NCBI RefSeq assembly: GCF_036226925.1
Contig: NZ_CP109031.1
Coordinates: forward strand, 9,114,001-9,178,000
Reading direction: 5' to 3'
DNA from: Streptomyces sp. NBC_00659
GTDB taxonomy: Bacteria > Actinomycetota > Actinomycetes > Streptomycetales > Streptomycetaceae
Length of the DNA stretch: 64,000 bases
The notes under the pieces were generated by a model. It did not search any database, was not told where the DNA came from, and worked only from the letters and a program-made list of their open reading frames with translations. A program made the translations under genes and the position numbers. Of the stretch, positions 1-9,122 are shown piece by piece. Numbering within the stretch: the stretch's first letter is position 1; each line of letters starts with the position of its first letter.

Positions 1-351
1 GTCGTCGGCGTCGGACAGCAGGCTCGGTGTGATCGCCGGCCACGCCCGCCGGTCCCCGATCTTGGACAGCGTGTGCAGCGCCTGGCTCCGTGCCTGCGCG
101 TGGTCCGAGCGGGCTTCGCGGAGCAGCGCGGGCAGCGTCATGGACACCGGGTGGCGGGTGAGCGCCCAGGTCAGCATGTCGCGGACGAAGAACTCCGGCT
201 CGACCGCGGATCTCCGGACGAGGCCGGCGACGAAGCGCGGGTCGGGCGTCGTGCCAGCCGCCAGAGCGGCCCGCAGCCGCACGGATGAGCTGTCGTCCTC
301 CAGCCCCCGGAGCACGCGTACCGCATCGGCGTCCCGTTTCGTGATCGTCAT
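1..351 (-). CDS. HEAT-repeat domain protein (3' end outside window)
   Basis: Reading the minus strand from an ATG at 351 gives at least 117 residues with no stop, running off the window edge. It is preceded by an excellent ribosome site (AAGGAGGTGA) a few bases upstream, which fixes the start. The product is made of short helical repeats with alternating hydrophobic positions (for example VRLRAALAAG, VRDMLTWALTRHP, ARSQALHTLSKIGD), the pattern of HEAT or armadillo-type repeats. Such proteins act as protein-binding scaffolds; no catalytic motif is visible. The partner and pathway cannot be inferred. The call of a HEAT-type protein is fairly firm, its role is unknown. Confidence 0.7.
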   Translation of the reverse strand, partial: MTITKRDADAVRVLRGLEDDSSSVRLRAALAAGTTPDPRFVAGLVRRSAVEPEFFVRDMLTWALTRHPVSMTLPALLREARSDHAQARSQALHTLSKIGDRRAWPAITPSLLSDADD

Positions 352-601
352 CGAGATCACCTCCTTGGCACGCAGTGAAGGCCTTGTCATCGTGTCAAGG
401 TCAAGCGGGACCGCCGCGCGGGGAACGGGACCGGCGCGCGGGGGCCGCGTACCGCCTGCGTGAGCGGACCCCCGTCCGGACCGCGCGGTGTCTGGCTCGG
501 CTCCCGGCCGTACCGAGATCCGACCGGCTCCTGGGGGGCCACGACCCGGACGGGCACCGAGGTCGGTGGCGGCGACGCCGGGGCGGCTGAGATCCGGGGG
601 G

Positions 602-1210
602 TCAGGCGGCTGCGGGCCACCGGTGCGGATCCCGGCCCAGCAGGCGCAGCGTCTCGTCGAGGGGTCCCGACCCGCCGGGCACGTCCAGTGCTGGGGCGAA
701 GGCGTTTCCGGGGCCGCGGAGGGCTGGATCGGCCGGTACCCGTCGGGCTGTGGCGAGTGCCGCGCCGAGGACGTCGTCGGAGAGTTCCAGGCCCACTCCC
801 AGGGCTGCGGCGACGTCCCAGGCGTGAACCACGTAATCGACGAAGTGGAAGCGGACGGCCTGCCGTCCGGTGAAGCTCCCGCCCAGCTCCGGGAGTGCGA
901 ACTCCCTTTCTGTCGCGCCGGGTTCGGCGAAGGCCGCGAGGACGGCCGTCGCGGCCACCCGGTGGACGAGGGCCGGATCGTCCATGTCCGGCGCCTCCTG
1001 CCAATGGGCTGCCTCCAGGCCCGCTCCGCGTGCCGCCGCCGCGAATCCGAGGTGCTGCGCGGTCATGTGCGCCACGAGCCGTCGAAGGTTCCAGCCCGCG
1101 CAGGGAGTGTCCCGGTCCCAGTCCGCGCTCTCCGCCAGTTCCACCACCCGCAGGGCCTCGTTCACGGCGATCCTGTCGAGCTCCACGATGTCCGCTCCGG
1201 TGACAGTCAT
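602..1210 (-). CDS. TIGR03086-type mycothiol/DinB-fold metal-binding protein
   Basis: A 202-residue protein from ATG 1210. The N-terminal half has the maleylpyruvate-isomerase/DinB-like four-helix pattern with a CAGWNLRRLVAHM segment (Cys-Xn-Trp-Xn-His) and a later FVDYVVHAWDVAAALG segment supplying the further His/Asp metal ligands typical of the TIGR03086 family. The C-terminus keeps the GPGNAFAP motif common in that family. Relatives bind a divalent metal and many use mycothiol, but the substrate is unknown. The longer reading from 1261 adds residues with no homology-like character, so 1210 is preferred although its ribosome site is weak. It follows a TetR gene on the same strand and a TetR-like dyad lies just upstream, suggesting control by that regulator. 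Confidence 0.75.
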   Translation of the reverse strand: MTVTGADIVELDRIAVNEALRVVELAESADWDRDTPCAGWNLRRLVAHMTAQHLGFAAAARGAGLEAAHWQEAPDMDDPALVHRVAATAVLAAFAEPGATEREFALPELGGSFTGRQAVRFHFVDYVVHAWDVAAALGVGLELSDDVLGAALATARRVPADPALRGPGNAFAPALDVPGGSGPLDETLRLLGRDPHRWPAAA

Positions 1211-1231
1211 GATCCGACCGTAAAACTGTGC

Positions 1232-1243
1232 GACCGATCGTTC
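1232..1243. promoter_or_regulatory. Candidate TetR operator (GACCGATCGTTC)
   Basis: GACCGATCGTTC is an imperfect palindrome centred on CGATCG, resembling TetR/AcrR half-sites with ACCGA/CGGT-like arms. It lies between the end of the TetR gene (1298) and the start of the DinB-type gene (1210), 22-33 bases upstream of the latter, where a repressor could block its promoter. This is inference from position and symmetry only. Confidence 0.35.
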
Positions 1244-1297
1244 AATTTGTTTTCCAGCCAAAGGAATTGCTCGAGCCGAGAGGGGCGAACCGTGGGA

Positions 1298-1939
1298 TCA
1301 GTTCCCTCGGGGCGCGGGCGTCGTCCCTTCCGTCGAGGCGTTCCGCAACCGGTTCGCGATGCCCAACCGGGCACGCTGATAGGCGGTTTCCTCGGCGTGG
1401 AGTACGGAGACGGCGTTGGCTGCTTCCATCAATGCGACGATTTCAAAGGCGAGTTGGGGAACGTCGGTGTCCGATCGCAGCTCGCCGCCCGTACGGGCCT
1501 CGTCGATCGTGCGCTCCATCAGCGCCGTCCAGGCCCGGTGGGCCGACACCACCGCGTCATGGACCGGCCCCGATCGGGCGTCGAACTCGGCGATGACCCC
1601 GTAGAAGAAGCAGCCGCCCGGGAAGACTCGCCCGCGCGAGTACTCGAGCCACAAGTCGCACAGCCGTCCCACCCGTCCGACGCCCGCAGGGACCTGTTCC
1701 GAGGGCCGGACCACCCGCTCGCCGAAGATCCGCCCGGCTTCGCGCACGGTCGCGAGCTGAAGCTCCTGCTTGGACCCGAAGAGTGCGAACACCCCGCTCT
1801 TGCTGAGGCCCAGCTCGGTCGCGAGCCGTCCCGCGGACAGTGCCTCAAGCCCCTCGACCGAGGCGATGTCGACCGTTCGGTGAAGCACCAACTGCCGTGT
1901 GCGGTTACCCCGTTCGAGCCGTCCGTCGAGCCGGGTCAT
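1298..1939 (-). CDS. TetR/AcrR family transcriptional regulator
   Basis: A 213-residue one-component repressor. Residues about 12-60 hold the TetR DNA-binding fold: a first helix (RQLVLHRTVDIASVEGLEALSAGRLATELGL) followed by the recognition-helix region SKSGVFALFGSKQELQLATV. The rest is the ligand-binding helical domain, including a GGCFF segment seen in the C-terminal type often paired with this HTH variant (TetR_C_16/AefR-like). It sits just upstream of the DinB-like metal-binding gene on the same strand, with a dyad in between, and divergently from the kinase-like operon at 2061. Both are possible targets. Length is normal for the family. The ligand is not predictable. Confidence 0.85.
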   Translation of the reverse strand: MTRLDGRLERGNRTRQLVLHRTVDIASVEGLEALSAGRLATELGLSKSGVFALFGSKQELQLATVREAGRIFGERVVRPSEQVPAGVGRVGRLCDLWLEYSRGRVFPGGCFFYGVIAEFDARSGPVHDAVVSAHRAWTALMERTIDEARTGGELRSDTDVPQLAFEIVALMEAANAVSVLHAEETAYQRARLGIANRLRNASTEGTTPAPRGN

Positions 1940-2060
1940 CTACGCCCTCCCTGTCCTGGCGCCGAGTGCCCGGCGACCATGGTGCAGGCGCCCGGCATGA
2001 TCCGTGCGGGCGCCGCGCCTGCGAAGGGTTCCCCCGCCACACCTGTGTGATCATGCCCGT

Positions 2061-2651
2061 ATGACAGCCGGCCGCATCATCTTCCTCAACGGTACGTCCA
2101 GTTCAGGAAAGTCGAGTGTCGCCCGCGAGTTGCTCGACATTCTCGACGACGGTGTCTTCTTCCACCTGGCGGTGGACAGCTTCAACGCGATGCGCACCAA
2201 ACGAGCCCTCGGAGCGGAGGAACTCGAAAGCGCGCTGCGGCGGACCCGGATGGGCTTCCACCGCTCGATCGCGGCGATGGCCGAGGTCGGCAACGACATC
2301 ATCGTGGACCATGTGCTCAGCGAGCCTTGGCGGTTGCTCGACTGCCTGTCGGTTCTGCGCGCCGAGGACGTGCTGTTCGTAGGTGTCCGCTGTCCGTTGG
2401 AGGAACTCCTACGCCGGGAACAGGCGCGCGGAGACCGTCCGTCGGGCCTGGCCGCGCACCAGTACGACCTCGTCCACCGTCATGGTGACTACGACCTGGA
2501 GTGCGACACCAGCACGTCGAGCCCGCGCGAATGCGCTGAAAGGATCAAGGAGTTCCTTCCGCTTCGTCCCAGCCCTACTGCCTTCGCCCGCCTGCGTGAT
2601 CGCTACTTGTCGTCGGGCGATACCCCGGACGCAACTATCGGTCAGATGTGA
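2061..2651 (+). CDS. Chloramphenicol phosphotransferase-like P-loop kinase
   Basis: A 196-residue P-loop protein that begins IIFLNGTSSSGKSS, a Walker A motif at residues 11-19, and continues with LAVDSF, whose Asp39 aligns with the proposed catalytic base of chloramphenicol 3-O-phosphotransferase from S. venezuelae. The overall length and the conserved 'IIVDHV' strand fit the CPT family. True chloramphenicol resistance is not assured, since most CPT-like proteins act on unknown small molecules. ATG 2061 is preferred over the upstream in-frame start because the family begins directly before the P-loop. It is the first gene of a three-gene unit in which each stop overlaps the next start, with a GNAT and a PhzF protein downstream, pointing to joint modification of one small molecule. 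Confidence 0.8.
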   Translation: MTAGRIIFLNGTSSSGKSSVARELLDILDDGVFFHLAVDSFNAMRTKRALGAEELESALRRTRMGFHRSIAAMAEVGNDIIVDHVLSEPWRLLDCLSVLRAEDVLFVGVRCPLEELLRREQARGDRPSGLAAHQYDLVHRHGDYDLECDTSTSSPRECAERIKEFLPLRPSPTAFARLRDRYLSSGDTPDATIGQM

Positions 2652-3172
2652 CTGTCGAGAGTTCGGACATGCCCGTTTCGCTGCACCTGCAAGTGATCAC
2701 CCCTGACAACCTCGAGACCGCCATCGGCCTGAAGGTCCGCCCCGACCAGGAACACGCGGTGGCACCCGTGGTGAAGTCGCTCGCCGAGGCGTACGTTCAT
2801 CCCGGCATCGCCTGGCCCCGGCTCATCTGCGACGGCGACGAGGTCGTCGGGTTCCTCATGGCCTTCTTCGATATCGACTGGACCAGCGACGGTACCGACT
2901 TCCGCTCCGGACTCTGGCGCCTCAACATCGCGGCCGGAAAGCAGGGCAGGGGCTACGGACGCTTCGCCGTGCAGTCCGTGGCCGCCGAGATCCGGCGCCG
3001 GGGAGGCACTCGCCTGACCACCACCTGGCATCCCGGCGAGGGCGGCCCCGGACAGTTCTATCTGACGCTCGGATTCCGGCCCACGGGGGAGACCAGCGGC
3101 GACCAGACGGTGGGCACCCTGGAACTGGAACCCGGAATAGCCGACGGGTGTCCCGCGTTCCGACGATCATGA
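2648..3172 (+). CDS. GNAT family N-acetyltransferase
   Basis: About 174 residues from a GTG that overlaps the preceding stop by four bases (GTGA); an in-frame ATG at 2669 is an alternative start. The acetyl-CoA pyrophosphate loop is visible as KQGRGYGRFAVQ, preceded by the strand LWRLNIAA, and a later FYLTLGFRPTGE is the usual GNAT motif B region. The pattern VVGFLMAFFDIDW resembles the polyamine-acetylating branch (BltD/SpeG-like), but the acceptor is not determined. It is translationally coupled between the CPT-like kinase and the PhzF-like gene. Confidence in the fold is high, in substrate low. Confidence 0.85.
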   Translation: MTVESSDMPVSLHLQVITPDNLETAIGLKVRPDQEHAVAPVVKSLAEAYVHPGIAWPRLICDGDEVVGFLMAFFDIDWTSDGTDFRSGLWRLNIAAGKQGRGYGRFAVQSVAAEIRRRGGTRLTTTWHPGEGGPGQFYLTLGFRPTGETSGDQTVGTLELEPGIADGCPAFRRS

Positions 3173-4044
3173 CGACGAATGCGCCGCGGCCCGATGTACT
3201 GCGATACACCGCCTTTTCCGACAGCCCGGACGGCGGAAATCCCGCCGGCATCGTTCTGGACGCCACCGCCCTCGACGACAGCGACATGCTGGCCGTCGCC
3301 GCCGAACTCGGATACTCGGAGTCCGCGTTCCTGACCCCGGCCCCGGAGGGACTCGAAGGCCAGGAGGGACGCACCTACAGCGTCCGCTACTTCAGCCCGA
3401 AGGCGGAGGTACCGTTCTGCGGGCATGCCACCGTCGCGGCGGCCGTGGCGCTGGCCGAGCGAATCGGGCCCGGGGAGCTGGTGTTCTCGACGCGCGTCGG
3501 CGTCGTGCCGGTGGAGGTGGCCCAGGAGGGCGGGACGATCCGGGTCACGCTCACCAGCGTGGAGCCGCACATCGAGGAGATCGCCGACGCCGACCTCACG
3601 GAGGCGCTCGCCGCGCTCGACTGGCCGGCCGCCGACCTCGACCCGGCCTTCCCGCCCCGCATCGCGTTCGCGGGTGCCCGCCACCTCGTACTCGCGGCGG
3701 CGACGCGCGCTCGCCTCGCCGATCTCGCGTACGACTTCGCGCGCCTCGAAGCCCTCATGCACCGCCTGGACCTGACGACCATCCAGCTGGTCTGGCGAGA
3801 GACGGCCACCGTCTTCCACGTCCGCGATCCCTTCCCCGTCGGCGGGGTCGTCGAGGACCCCGCGACCGGCGCCGCGGCCGCCGCGTTCGGTGCGTACGTC
3901 CGTGAGTTCGGCCTCGTCCCCGAGGACGCCGTGCTCACCCTGCACCAGGGCGAGGACTTGGGCCGCCCCGGCCGGCTCACCGTGACGCTGCGCGCGGGCG
4001 ACCCCCGCGTCCGCGTCAGCGGCGCGGGAACGCGCATCAGCTAG
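3169..4044 (+). CDS. PhzF family isomerase/epimerase
   Basis: A 291-residue PhzF-fold protein. The start is set at ATG 3169, which overlaps the GNAT stop as ATGA, rather than the upstream GTG at 3148. Signature segments are GGNPAGIVL (residues 22-30), the catalytic-Glu region GYSESAF (Glu51), RYFSPKAEVPFCGHAT, and DPATGAAAAAFGAYV, then QGEDLGRPGRLTV near the end. PhzF relatives isomerise small acids by proton transfer with that Glu, as in phenazine synthesis; here no phenazine genes are near, so the substrate is unknown. It closes the three-gene overlapping operon. Length is usual for the family. Confidence 0.9.
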   Translation: MTTNAPRPDVLRYTAFSDSPDGGNPAGIVLDATALDDSDMLAVAAELGYSESAFLTPAPEGLEGQEGRTYSVRYFSPKAEVPFCGHATVAAAVALAERIGPGELVFSTRVGVVPVEVAQEGGTIRVTLTSVEPHIEEIADADLTEALAALDWPAADLDPAFPPRIAFAGARHLVLAAATRARLADLAYDFARLEALMHRLDLTTIQLVWRETATVFHVRDPFPVGGVVEDPATGAAAAAFGAYVREFGLVPEDAVLTLHQGEDLGRPGRLTVTLRAGDPRVRVSGAGTRIS

Positions 4045-4198
4045 GAGCTAGGAGTCGGGAGCCGTCCGCCCGATCGCACAGCCACGCCCGTAGCCGCCCG
4101 TCGGCCGGACACGTCCCGGTCGGCGGGTGCGGCAACCCCCGGTGTCAGTGCCCGCCGTTACCGTTCGGTCGTACGCGATCTTCAGGGAGGGTGGCTCG

Positions 4199-4672
4199 AT
4201 GGGCGCCAGTGGGTGGGACTACGTCACCAGGTACGACGGGGACGTCGAGGCGGCTCTGGAGGCCTTGCGGGTCAGGGTGTTTCAGGAGGAATACGGCGAC
4301 GGATCGAGCTACCGAAGCATCGAGGACCTGTACGAGGACGAGGAGTTCATGGGGACGGAGGGCACTCACACGATCCTCGACATCGACAGGGTCGTCGCCA
4401 CGGATGCCCCGCCGGTCCCGTCCCGTTCCTCTGACTACGGCACCCTCCGCCCCCTGGCGGCGAGCCGGGTGGTTCACCACTTCGATACAGACCGCCCCAC
4501 GGTCGAGGAGTACGAGAGACTCGTCGCCGCTGCCGCCGAGACCACGAGTCACGAGGAGCATGCGCGGAGTCTGCTGGGCGAGCGCCGGATGGGGTGGACC
4601 GGCTATTACGTCGTCCTCTACTCCGATGAAAAGCCCACTCATCTGGGCATCTTCGGCTCCTCGGGCGACTAG
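4199..4672 (+). CDS. Conserved hypothetical acidic protein
   Basis: A 157-residue, strongly acidic protein that starts MGASGWDYVTRYDGDVEAALEALR. ATG 4199 is preceded by AGGGAGG at good spacing, whereas the upstream start has none. There is a run of alternating acidic and aromatic residues (IEDLYEDEEFMGTEGTHTILDIDRV) and a Trp-Gly-Tyr-Tyr near the end. I do not recognise a characterised domain; similar short proteins beginning GASGWDY are familiar from Streptomyces genomes without function. The stop codon TAG is the exact target of the IS630 element that follows, yet the stop is rebuilt by the first base of the element, so the protein is intact. Confidence 0.7.
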   Translation: MGASGWDYVTRYDGDVEAALEALRVRVFQEEYGDGSSYRSIEDLYEDEEFMGTEGTHTILDIDRVVATDAPPVPSRSSDYGTLRPLAASRVVHHFDTDRPTVEEYERLVAAAAETTSHEEHARSLLGERRMGWTGYYVVLYSDEKPTHLGIFGSSGD

Positions 4673-4685
4673 TGCTGGATTCCTC
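4672..4685 (+). repeat. IS630 left terminal inverted repeat
   Basis: GTGCTGGATTCCTC is an exact inverted copy of 5874-5887. With the TA and one chance base outside, the match is 17 bp. Confidence 0.9.
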
Positions 4686-5810
4686 AAACGGTGTACACGT
4701 ATCGGCGTCGTAGGGAGCGGGTTGGCGGTGCTGTTCTGCCCCAGATCCATGGGCCGGCATGGGAGTTGAGCTGGTTGGTTGCGAGGGTTGTGGCTTGGGC
4801 GATGTCGTCGGGGTTGGCGAAGGAGCGGCCGGCGAGGGCGGCTTTGCGGAAGATGCGCCACCAGCCTTCTTGGAGGTTGAGCCAGCACGCGCCGACGGGG
4901 ATGAAGGCGTGGTGGATGCGGGGATGGTCCTCGAGCCAGGTCCGGGTGGACAGGCTGTTGTGGCTGGACAGGTTGTCGGTGACGATCCAGATCTCCCCGT
5001 CCGGGTTGGCATTTTCGACCTGTTGCAGGAACTGCTGGTAGAAGACGCTGTTGCGGGAGGACGCTGTCATGGTCAGGGCCTGGCCGTCGGCCGGCCGTAG
5101 ACCGCCGTAGACCCAGGTTTTCTCCGGTCCGCGGCTGTAGTCGAGCTCCGCCTTGATCCGATGCCCGTTGGGTGACCAGGCGGGTGCGGGCGGGAAGGTC
5201 CGGGGGATCACCGGCCCCAGCTCGTCGGCGCAGATCACCGTCGCACCGTCGGGCGGGTGGGTGTAGAGGCCGATGATCCTTGTCCTTCTGGGACGAAGTC
5301 CGGGTCCTTCGATCGCATCCAGGACCGGGTACGGCGCCAGCGCACGCCCTCGGCGAGCAGGATGCGTCTGACCTGTGAGCGGCCCACCTCGATTCCTTCG
5401 GCCTGTGCTGCTGTGGCCAGGGAATCTAGCGTCCACTCGGGCGGTCCTGACTCATCGAAGGCCCACAGTTCCCCGACGGGCTCCCACCGCAGTCGTCCCG
5501 GCGGGATGGTCTTGACCAGGGAGATGATCTGGGATCGTTCCTGTTCGGTGATGCGTCGCTTGCGGCCCTGCCCGCCCAGATCATCCAGTCCCTGCAGGCC
5601 CAGGCGGTTGAAGCGGTGCAGCCAGCAGCGGACCGTTTTCTGGCTGCAGTCCAGCTCCACGGCGATCGCAGGGACCCGCAGCCCCGACCAGCTCAGCTCG
5701 ATCATCCGGGCCCGCATCACCACATCCCGAGGAGCCTTCCGTGCCCGCGACAACCTGCGAACGAGAGCCCGCTCGTCCTCGTCACGCCCCGGTCGTGCCC
5801 ATAAAACCAT
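4684..5810 (-). pseudogene. IS630-family transposase, frameshifted
   Basis: The N-terminal reading (from ATG 5810) holds the two helix-turn-helix segments (VPAIAVELDCSQKTVRCWLHRF and EIGRSQVRRILLAEGV-like) and runs to KDPDFVPE. The catalytic part continues in another frame from about RTRIIGLYTHPPDGATVICADE to the end at 4684. All three DDE residues are visible: Asp in ICADE, Asp in IVTDNLSSH and Glu in WLNLQEGWW. The two frames meet near 5283, where one base appears to be missing; re-reading one base there would restore the protein. No canonical slippery heptamer is seen, so a point deletion is more likely than programmed frameshifting. Confidence 0.85.
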
Positions 5811-5873
5811 CGCCCAGCACCCGCCCCCGAGCACCCGCAACTACCCCGCCACCAGCACATATACCCAGTCAAA

Positions 5874-5887
5874 GAGGAATCCAGCAC
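5874..5887 (-). repeat. IS630 right terminal inverted repeat
   Basis: GAGGAATCCAGCAC, the exact inverted partner of 4672-4685, followed by the TA target copy. Confidence 0.9.
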
Positions 5888-5983
5888 TAGGACCCACCGT
5901 GTCGGTCACCTGACGGCATCGTGTTCGGATCGTCGTGTGCTCCGTCACCATGGTTGTGCGGAGCGTGGAGGTGCGGCCGGGGC

Positions 5984-6015
5984 GGACCCGGCTGCCTGAG
6001 GTGGCAGCCGGGTCC
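5984..6015 (-). terminator. Hairpin terminator after pntAB
   Basis: GGACCCGGCTGCC (5984-5996) pairs perfectly with 6003-6015 around a 6-base loop. It lies about 90 bases past the pntB stop in the direction of transcription. No T-run follows, as is usual in Streptomyces. Confidence 0.6.
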
Positions 6016-6104
6016 ATGGCCGTGCGGGGCCGTGCCCGGAACCGGGCGCAATCGGTGACGCGGCCGTGCGTGACGCGGAGGCGGGGCGCCGGGGCGCGGG
6101 GGTC

Positions 6105-7559
6105 TCAGCGGGCGAGAGCGGCTTCGCTCGACGCCTGGGCGCGCGGGTCGGACGGGAGAGCGCGAAGGATGTCCTCGACGCTCTGCTTGGCATCACCGAA
6201 GAGCATGCTGCTGTTCTCGCGGAAGAACAGCGGGTTCTGCACGCCCGCGTAGCCGGACGCCATGGAGCGCTTGAAGACGACGACCTGCTCCGCCTCCCAC
6301 ACCCGCAGGACCGGCATGCCCGCGATCGGGCTGGTGGGGTCATCCTCCGCGGCCGGGTTGACGGTGTCGTTGGCGCCGATGACCAGGACGACGGAAGTGT
6401 CGGCGAGGTCGTCGTTGATCTCGTCCATCTCCAGGACGATGTCGTACGGCACCTTGGCCTCGGCCAGCAGCACGTTCATGTGCCCGGGCAGACGGCCGGC
6501 CACGGGGTGGACGCCGAAGCGGACCTCCACGCCGCGCTCGCGCAGCTGACGCGTGAGCTCGGCGACCGGGTGCTGCGCCTGGGCCACGGCCATGCCGTAG
6601 CCGGGGGTGATGACGACGGACCGGGCCTGGGTCAGAAGCTCGGCCACCTCCCGGGCCTGGATCTCCCGGTGCTCGCCCTGTTCCTCGTCCCCGCCGGTGG
6701 GAGCCTCGATGCCGAAGCCGCCCGCGATGACCGAGATGAAGGACCGGTTCATCGCCTTGCACATGATGTACGACAGGTAGGCGCCCGAGGATCCGACCAG
6801 CGCGCCCGTGACGATCAGCAGGTTGTTGTCGAGCAGGAATCCCGCCGCCGCCGCGGCCCAGCCGGAGTAGCTGTTGAGCATCGAGACGACGACGGGCATG
6901 TCGCCGCCGCCGATCGAGGCCACGAGATGCCAGCCGAGGACGAGCGCGAGCACGGTCACGGCGATCATCAGACCGAGGCCGGGGCTGATCGTGAACCAGA
7001 CCGTCAGCGCCACGAACGCCACCAGCGCCGCGACGTTGAGCGCGTTCTTGCCCGGCAGGACCAGCGGACGGGACTTGGCGCGCCCCGACAGCTTGAGGAA
7101 GGCGACGATCGAGCCGGTGAAGGTGACCGCGCCGATGAAGATGCCGATGAACACCTCGGCGTGGTGGATCTCCAGCAGATCGGCCGTGACATGCCTCTGC
7201 GCGGCGCCGTGCGCCTCGACCTCCAGGTAGCTGTTCCACCCGACCAGCACCGCGGCGAGGCCGACGAAGCTGTGCAGCACGGCGATGAGTTCGGGCATCT
7301 CGGTCATCTCGACCTGTCGCGCCCGCCAGATGCCGATCGCCGCGCCGAGCACCATCGCGACGACGATCAGCGTGACCGCGCCCGCGTTGATGCTCTGTGC
7401 CGCGAGCACGACGGTGGCGACCAGGGCGAGGGCCATGCCGGCGATGCCGTACACGACACCGGCACGGGAGGTGCGGTGCTGGGACAGTCCCGCCAGGCTG
7501 AGGATGAACAGCAGGGCGGCGACCAGGTCCGCAGCGTGGGACGCTGTAGTGGTAGTCAT
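6105..7559 (-). CDS. pntB: NAD(P) transhydrogenase subunit beta
   Basis: A 484-residue membrane subunit of the proton-translocating transhydrogenase, which transfers hydride between NADH and NADP+. About nine membrane helices fill residues 1-260, followed by the NADP(H)-binding domain III with [18 protein letters not shown] and [21 protein letters not shown], then [14 protein letters not shown] and [17 protein letters not shown], all near-invariant in PntB. The start lies six bases after the pntA stop, so the two are one operon and form one complex in the cytoplasmic membrane. Length equals the family norm. Confidence 0.97.
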   Translation of the reverse strand: MTTTTASHAADLVAALLFILSLAGLSQHRTSRAGVVYGIAGMALALVATVVLAAQSINAGAVTLIVVAMVLGAAIGIWRARQVEMTEMPELIAVLHSFVGLAAVLVGWNSYLEVEAHGAAQRHVTADLLEIHHAEVFIGIFIGAVTFTGSIVAFLKLSGRAKSRPLVLPGKNALNVAALVAFVALTVWFTISPGLGLMIAVTVLALVLGWHLVASIGGGDMPVVVSMLNSYSGWAAAAAGFLLDNNLLIVTGALVGSSGAYLSYIMCKAMNRSFISVIAGGFGIEAPTGGDEEQGEHREIQAREVAELLTQARSVVITPGYGMAVAQAQHPVAELTRQLRERGVEVRFGVHPVAGRLPGHMNVLLAEAKVPYDIVLEMDEINDDLADTSVVLVIGANDTVNPAAEDDPTSPIAGMPVLRVWEAEQVVVFKRSMASGYAGVQNPLFFRENSSMLFGDAKQSVEDILRALPSDPRAQASSEAALAR

Positions 7560-7565
7560 GGCGGC

Positions 7566-9122
7566 TCAGCCCTTCGAGAACATGGACAGCATGCGGCGGG
7601 TGACGGCGAAGCCGCCGAAGATGTTGACGCTCGTCAGCAGGATCGCCACGAACGAGAGCGTCGTGACGACCGCGCTCTCGTGCCCGATCTGGAGCAGCGC
7701 TCCGATCACCACGATCCCGGAGATCGCGTTGGTGACGGACATCAGCGGCGTGTGCAACGCGTGGTGCACCTTGCCGATCACGTAATAGCCGATCACCACT
7801 GCCAGGGTGAAGACCGTGAAGTTCGCGGCGAGTTGGGCGGGGGCGAAGGCGACGAGGGCGAACATCGCCAGCAGGCCGGCGCCGAACAGGGCGAACCGGG
7901 CCGCCGGGGTGAGCCGCGGCTCCTTCGGCTGTGCGGCAGCCGCCGCGGGGGCGGGCTGGGGGGCGGCCGGGGCCGAGACGGCCACGGGCGGCGGAGGCCA
8001 GGTGATCTCACCCTCGCGCACCACGGTCACCGCCCGCTGGACCACGTCGTCGAAGTCGATGACCAGCCGGCCGTCCTTGCCGGGTGTCAGCAGCTTGATC
8101 AGGTTCACCAGGTTGGTGCCGAACAACTGCGAGGCCTGGGTGGGCAGCCGGGACGCCAGATCGGTGTAGCCGATGATGGTCACGTCGTTGTCGGTGACCA
8201 CGGTGCGGCCGGCGACGGTTCCCGCCACGTTGCCGCCCTGGGAGGCGGCCATGTCGACGATGACGCTGCCGGGCTTCATCGCCGCCACGTCCTCCGCCGT
8301 GAGCAGGCGCGGGGCGGGGCGGCCCGGGATCAGCGCGGTCGTGATGACGATGTCCACGTCCTTCGCCTGCCCGTGGTACAGCTCGGCCGCCGCGCGGTCG
8401 TAGTCGGCGGAGGTTGCCTTGGCGTAGCCGTCGGTGCTCGCCTCCTGCGCGACGTTCACCGGTAGGTACTCGCCGCCCAAGGACTTGACCTGGTCGGCCA
8501 CTTCCGGCCGTGGATCGGTCGCCCGGACGATCGCGCCGAGACTGGAGGCGGCGCCGATGGCGGCCAGACCGGCCACACCGGCGCCGGCCACCAGCACCTT
8601 CGCCGGCGGGACCTTGCCCGCGGCCGTCACCTGGCCGGTGAAGAAGCGCCCGAACACGTGCGCCGCCTCGATCACGGCCCGGTAGCCGGCGATGTTGGCC
8701 ATGGAACTGAGTACGTCCATGGACTGCGCCCGCGAGATCCGCGGTACCGCGTCCAGGGCCAGCACGGTGATGGGACGGCTCGCGAGCTCCGCGAGCAGGT
8801 CCGCCCGCTGGGCCGGACTGATCAGGCCTATCAGGGTCGAGCCGTCGGGTACGCGCGCGATCTCGCCCGTCGAAGGGGAGTTGACCTTGAGTACGACGTC
8901 CGTCTGCCAGGCGTCGCCGATCTGTGCGCCCGCGTCACCATAGGCGTCGTCCGTGAAGCCCGACGCCGTGCCGGCGTCCGACTCGACGACGACCTCGTAG
9001 CCCAGTCCCACCAACTGGCGCACTGTGGCGGGCGTCGCCGCGACACGGGTCTCCCCGGAAGTGGACTCGGCCACAACTCCGATGCGCTGGGGCGGGTGGT
9101 GGGCCGATTCTTCTGCGGGCAT
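7566..9122 (-). CDS. pntA: Re/Si-specific NAD(P)+ transhydrogenase subunit alpha
   Basis: A 518-residue alpha subunit. The N-terminal NAD(H)-binding domain I shows [44 protein letters not shown], the Rossmann segment [28 protein letters not shown] and [16 protein letters not shown]. After an Ala/Pro-rich linker the C-terminal part has membrane helices including [24 protein letters not shown], the conserved His-containing helix. It is therefore the full-length E. coli-type alpha, not the split PntAA/PntAB form. It heads the pntAB operon; two small palindromes lie 120-155 bases upstream. Confidence 0.97.
   Translation of the reverse strand: MPAEESAHHPPQRIGVVAESTSGETRVAATPATVRQLVGLGYEVVVESDAGTASGFTDDAYGDAGAQIGDAWQTDVVLKVNSPSTGEIARVPDGSTLIGLISPAQRADLLAELASRPITVLALDAVPRISRAQSMDVLSSMANIAGYRAVIEAAHVFGRFFTGQVTAAGKVPPAKVLVAGAGVAGLAAIGAASSLGAIVRATDPRPEVADQVKSLGGEYLPVNVAQEASTDGYAKATSADYDRAAAELYHGQAKDVDIVITTALIPGRPAPRLLTAEDVAAMKPGSVIVDMAASQGGNVAGTVAGRTVVTDNDVTIIGYTDLASRLPTQASQLFGTNLVNLIKLLTPGKDGRLVIDFDDVVQRAVTVVREGEITWPPPPVAVSAPAAPQPAPAAAAAQPKEPRLTPAARFALFGAGLLAMFALVAFAPAQLAANFTVFTLAVVIGYYVIGKVHHALHTPLMSVTNAISGIVVIGALLQIGHESAVVTTLSFVAILLTSVNIFGGFAVTRRMLSMFSKG

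Larger units (their letters stand above)
4672..5887 (-). mobile_element. IS630-family insertion sequence
   Basis: A 1216-bp element bounded by identical 14-bp inverted repeats starting GTGCTGG and flanked on both sides by TA (4670-4671 and 5888-5889), the target duplication of the IS630/Tc1/mariner group. Rejoining the flanks gives CTAG, the preferred IS630 target. It contains one transposase gene split by a frameshift. The flanking gene on the left ends exactly at the insertion point. Confidence 0.9.

Noticed and set aside
2061..4044. Phenazine biosynthesis cluster suggested by PhzF
   Set aside because: No other phz genes are near; PhzF-like proteins are common outside phenazine pathways.
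5270..5295. Programmed -1 frameshift in the IS630 transposase
   Set aside because: No X-XXY-YYZ slippery site or downstream pseudoknot is evident; a point deletion is simpler.
6066..8465. An 800-codon plus-strand frame opposite pntAB
   Set aside because: It is a GC-skew shadow, Asp/Gly/Arg/His-rich with no domain, lying antisense to two certain genes.
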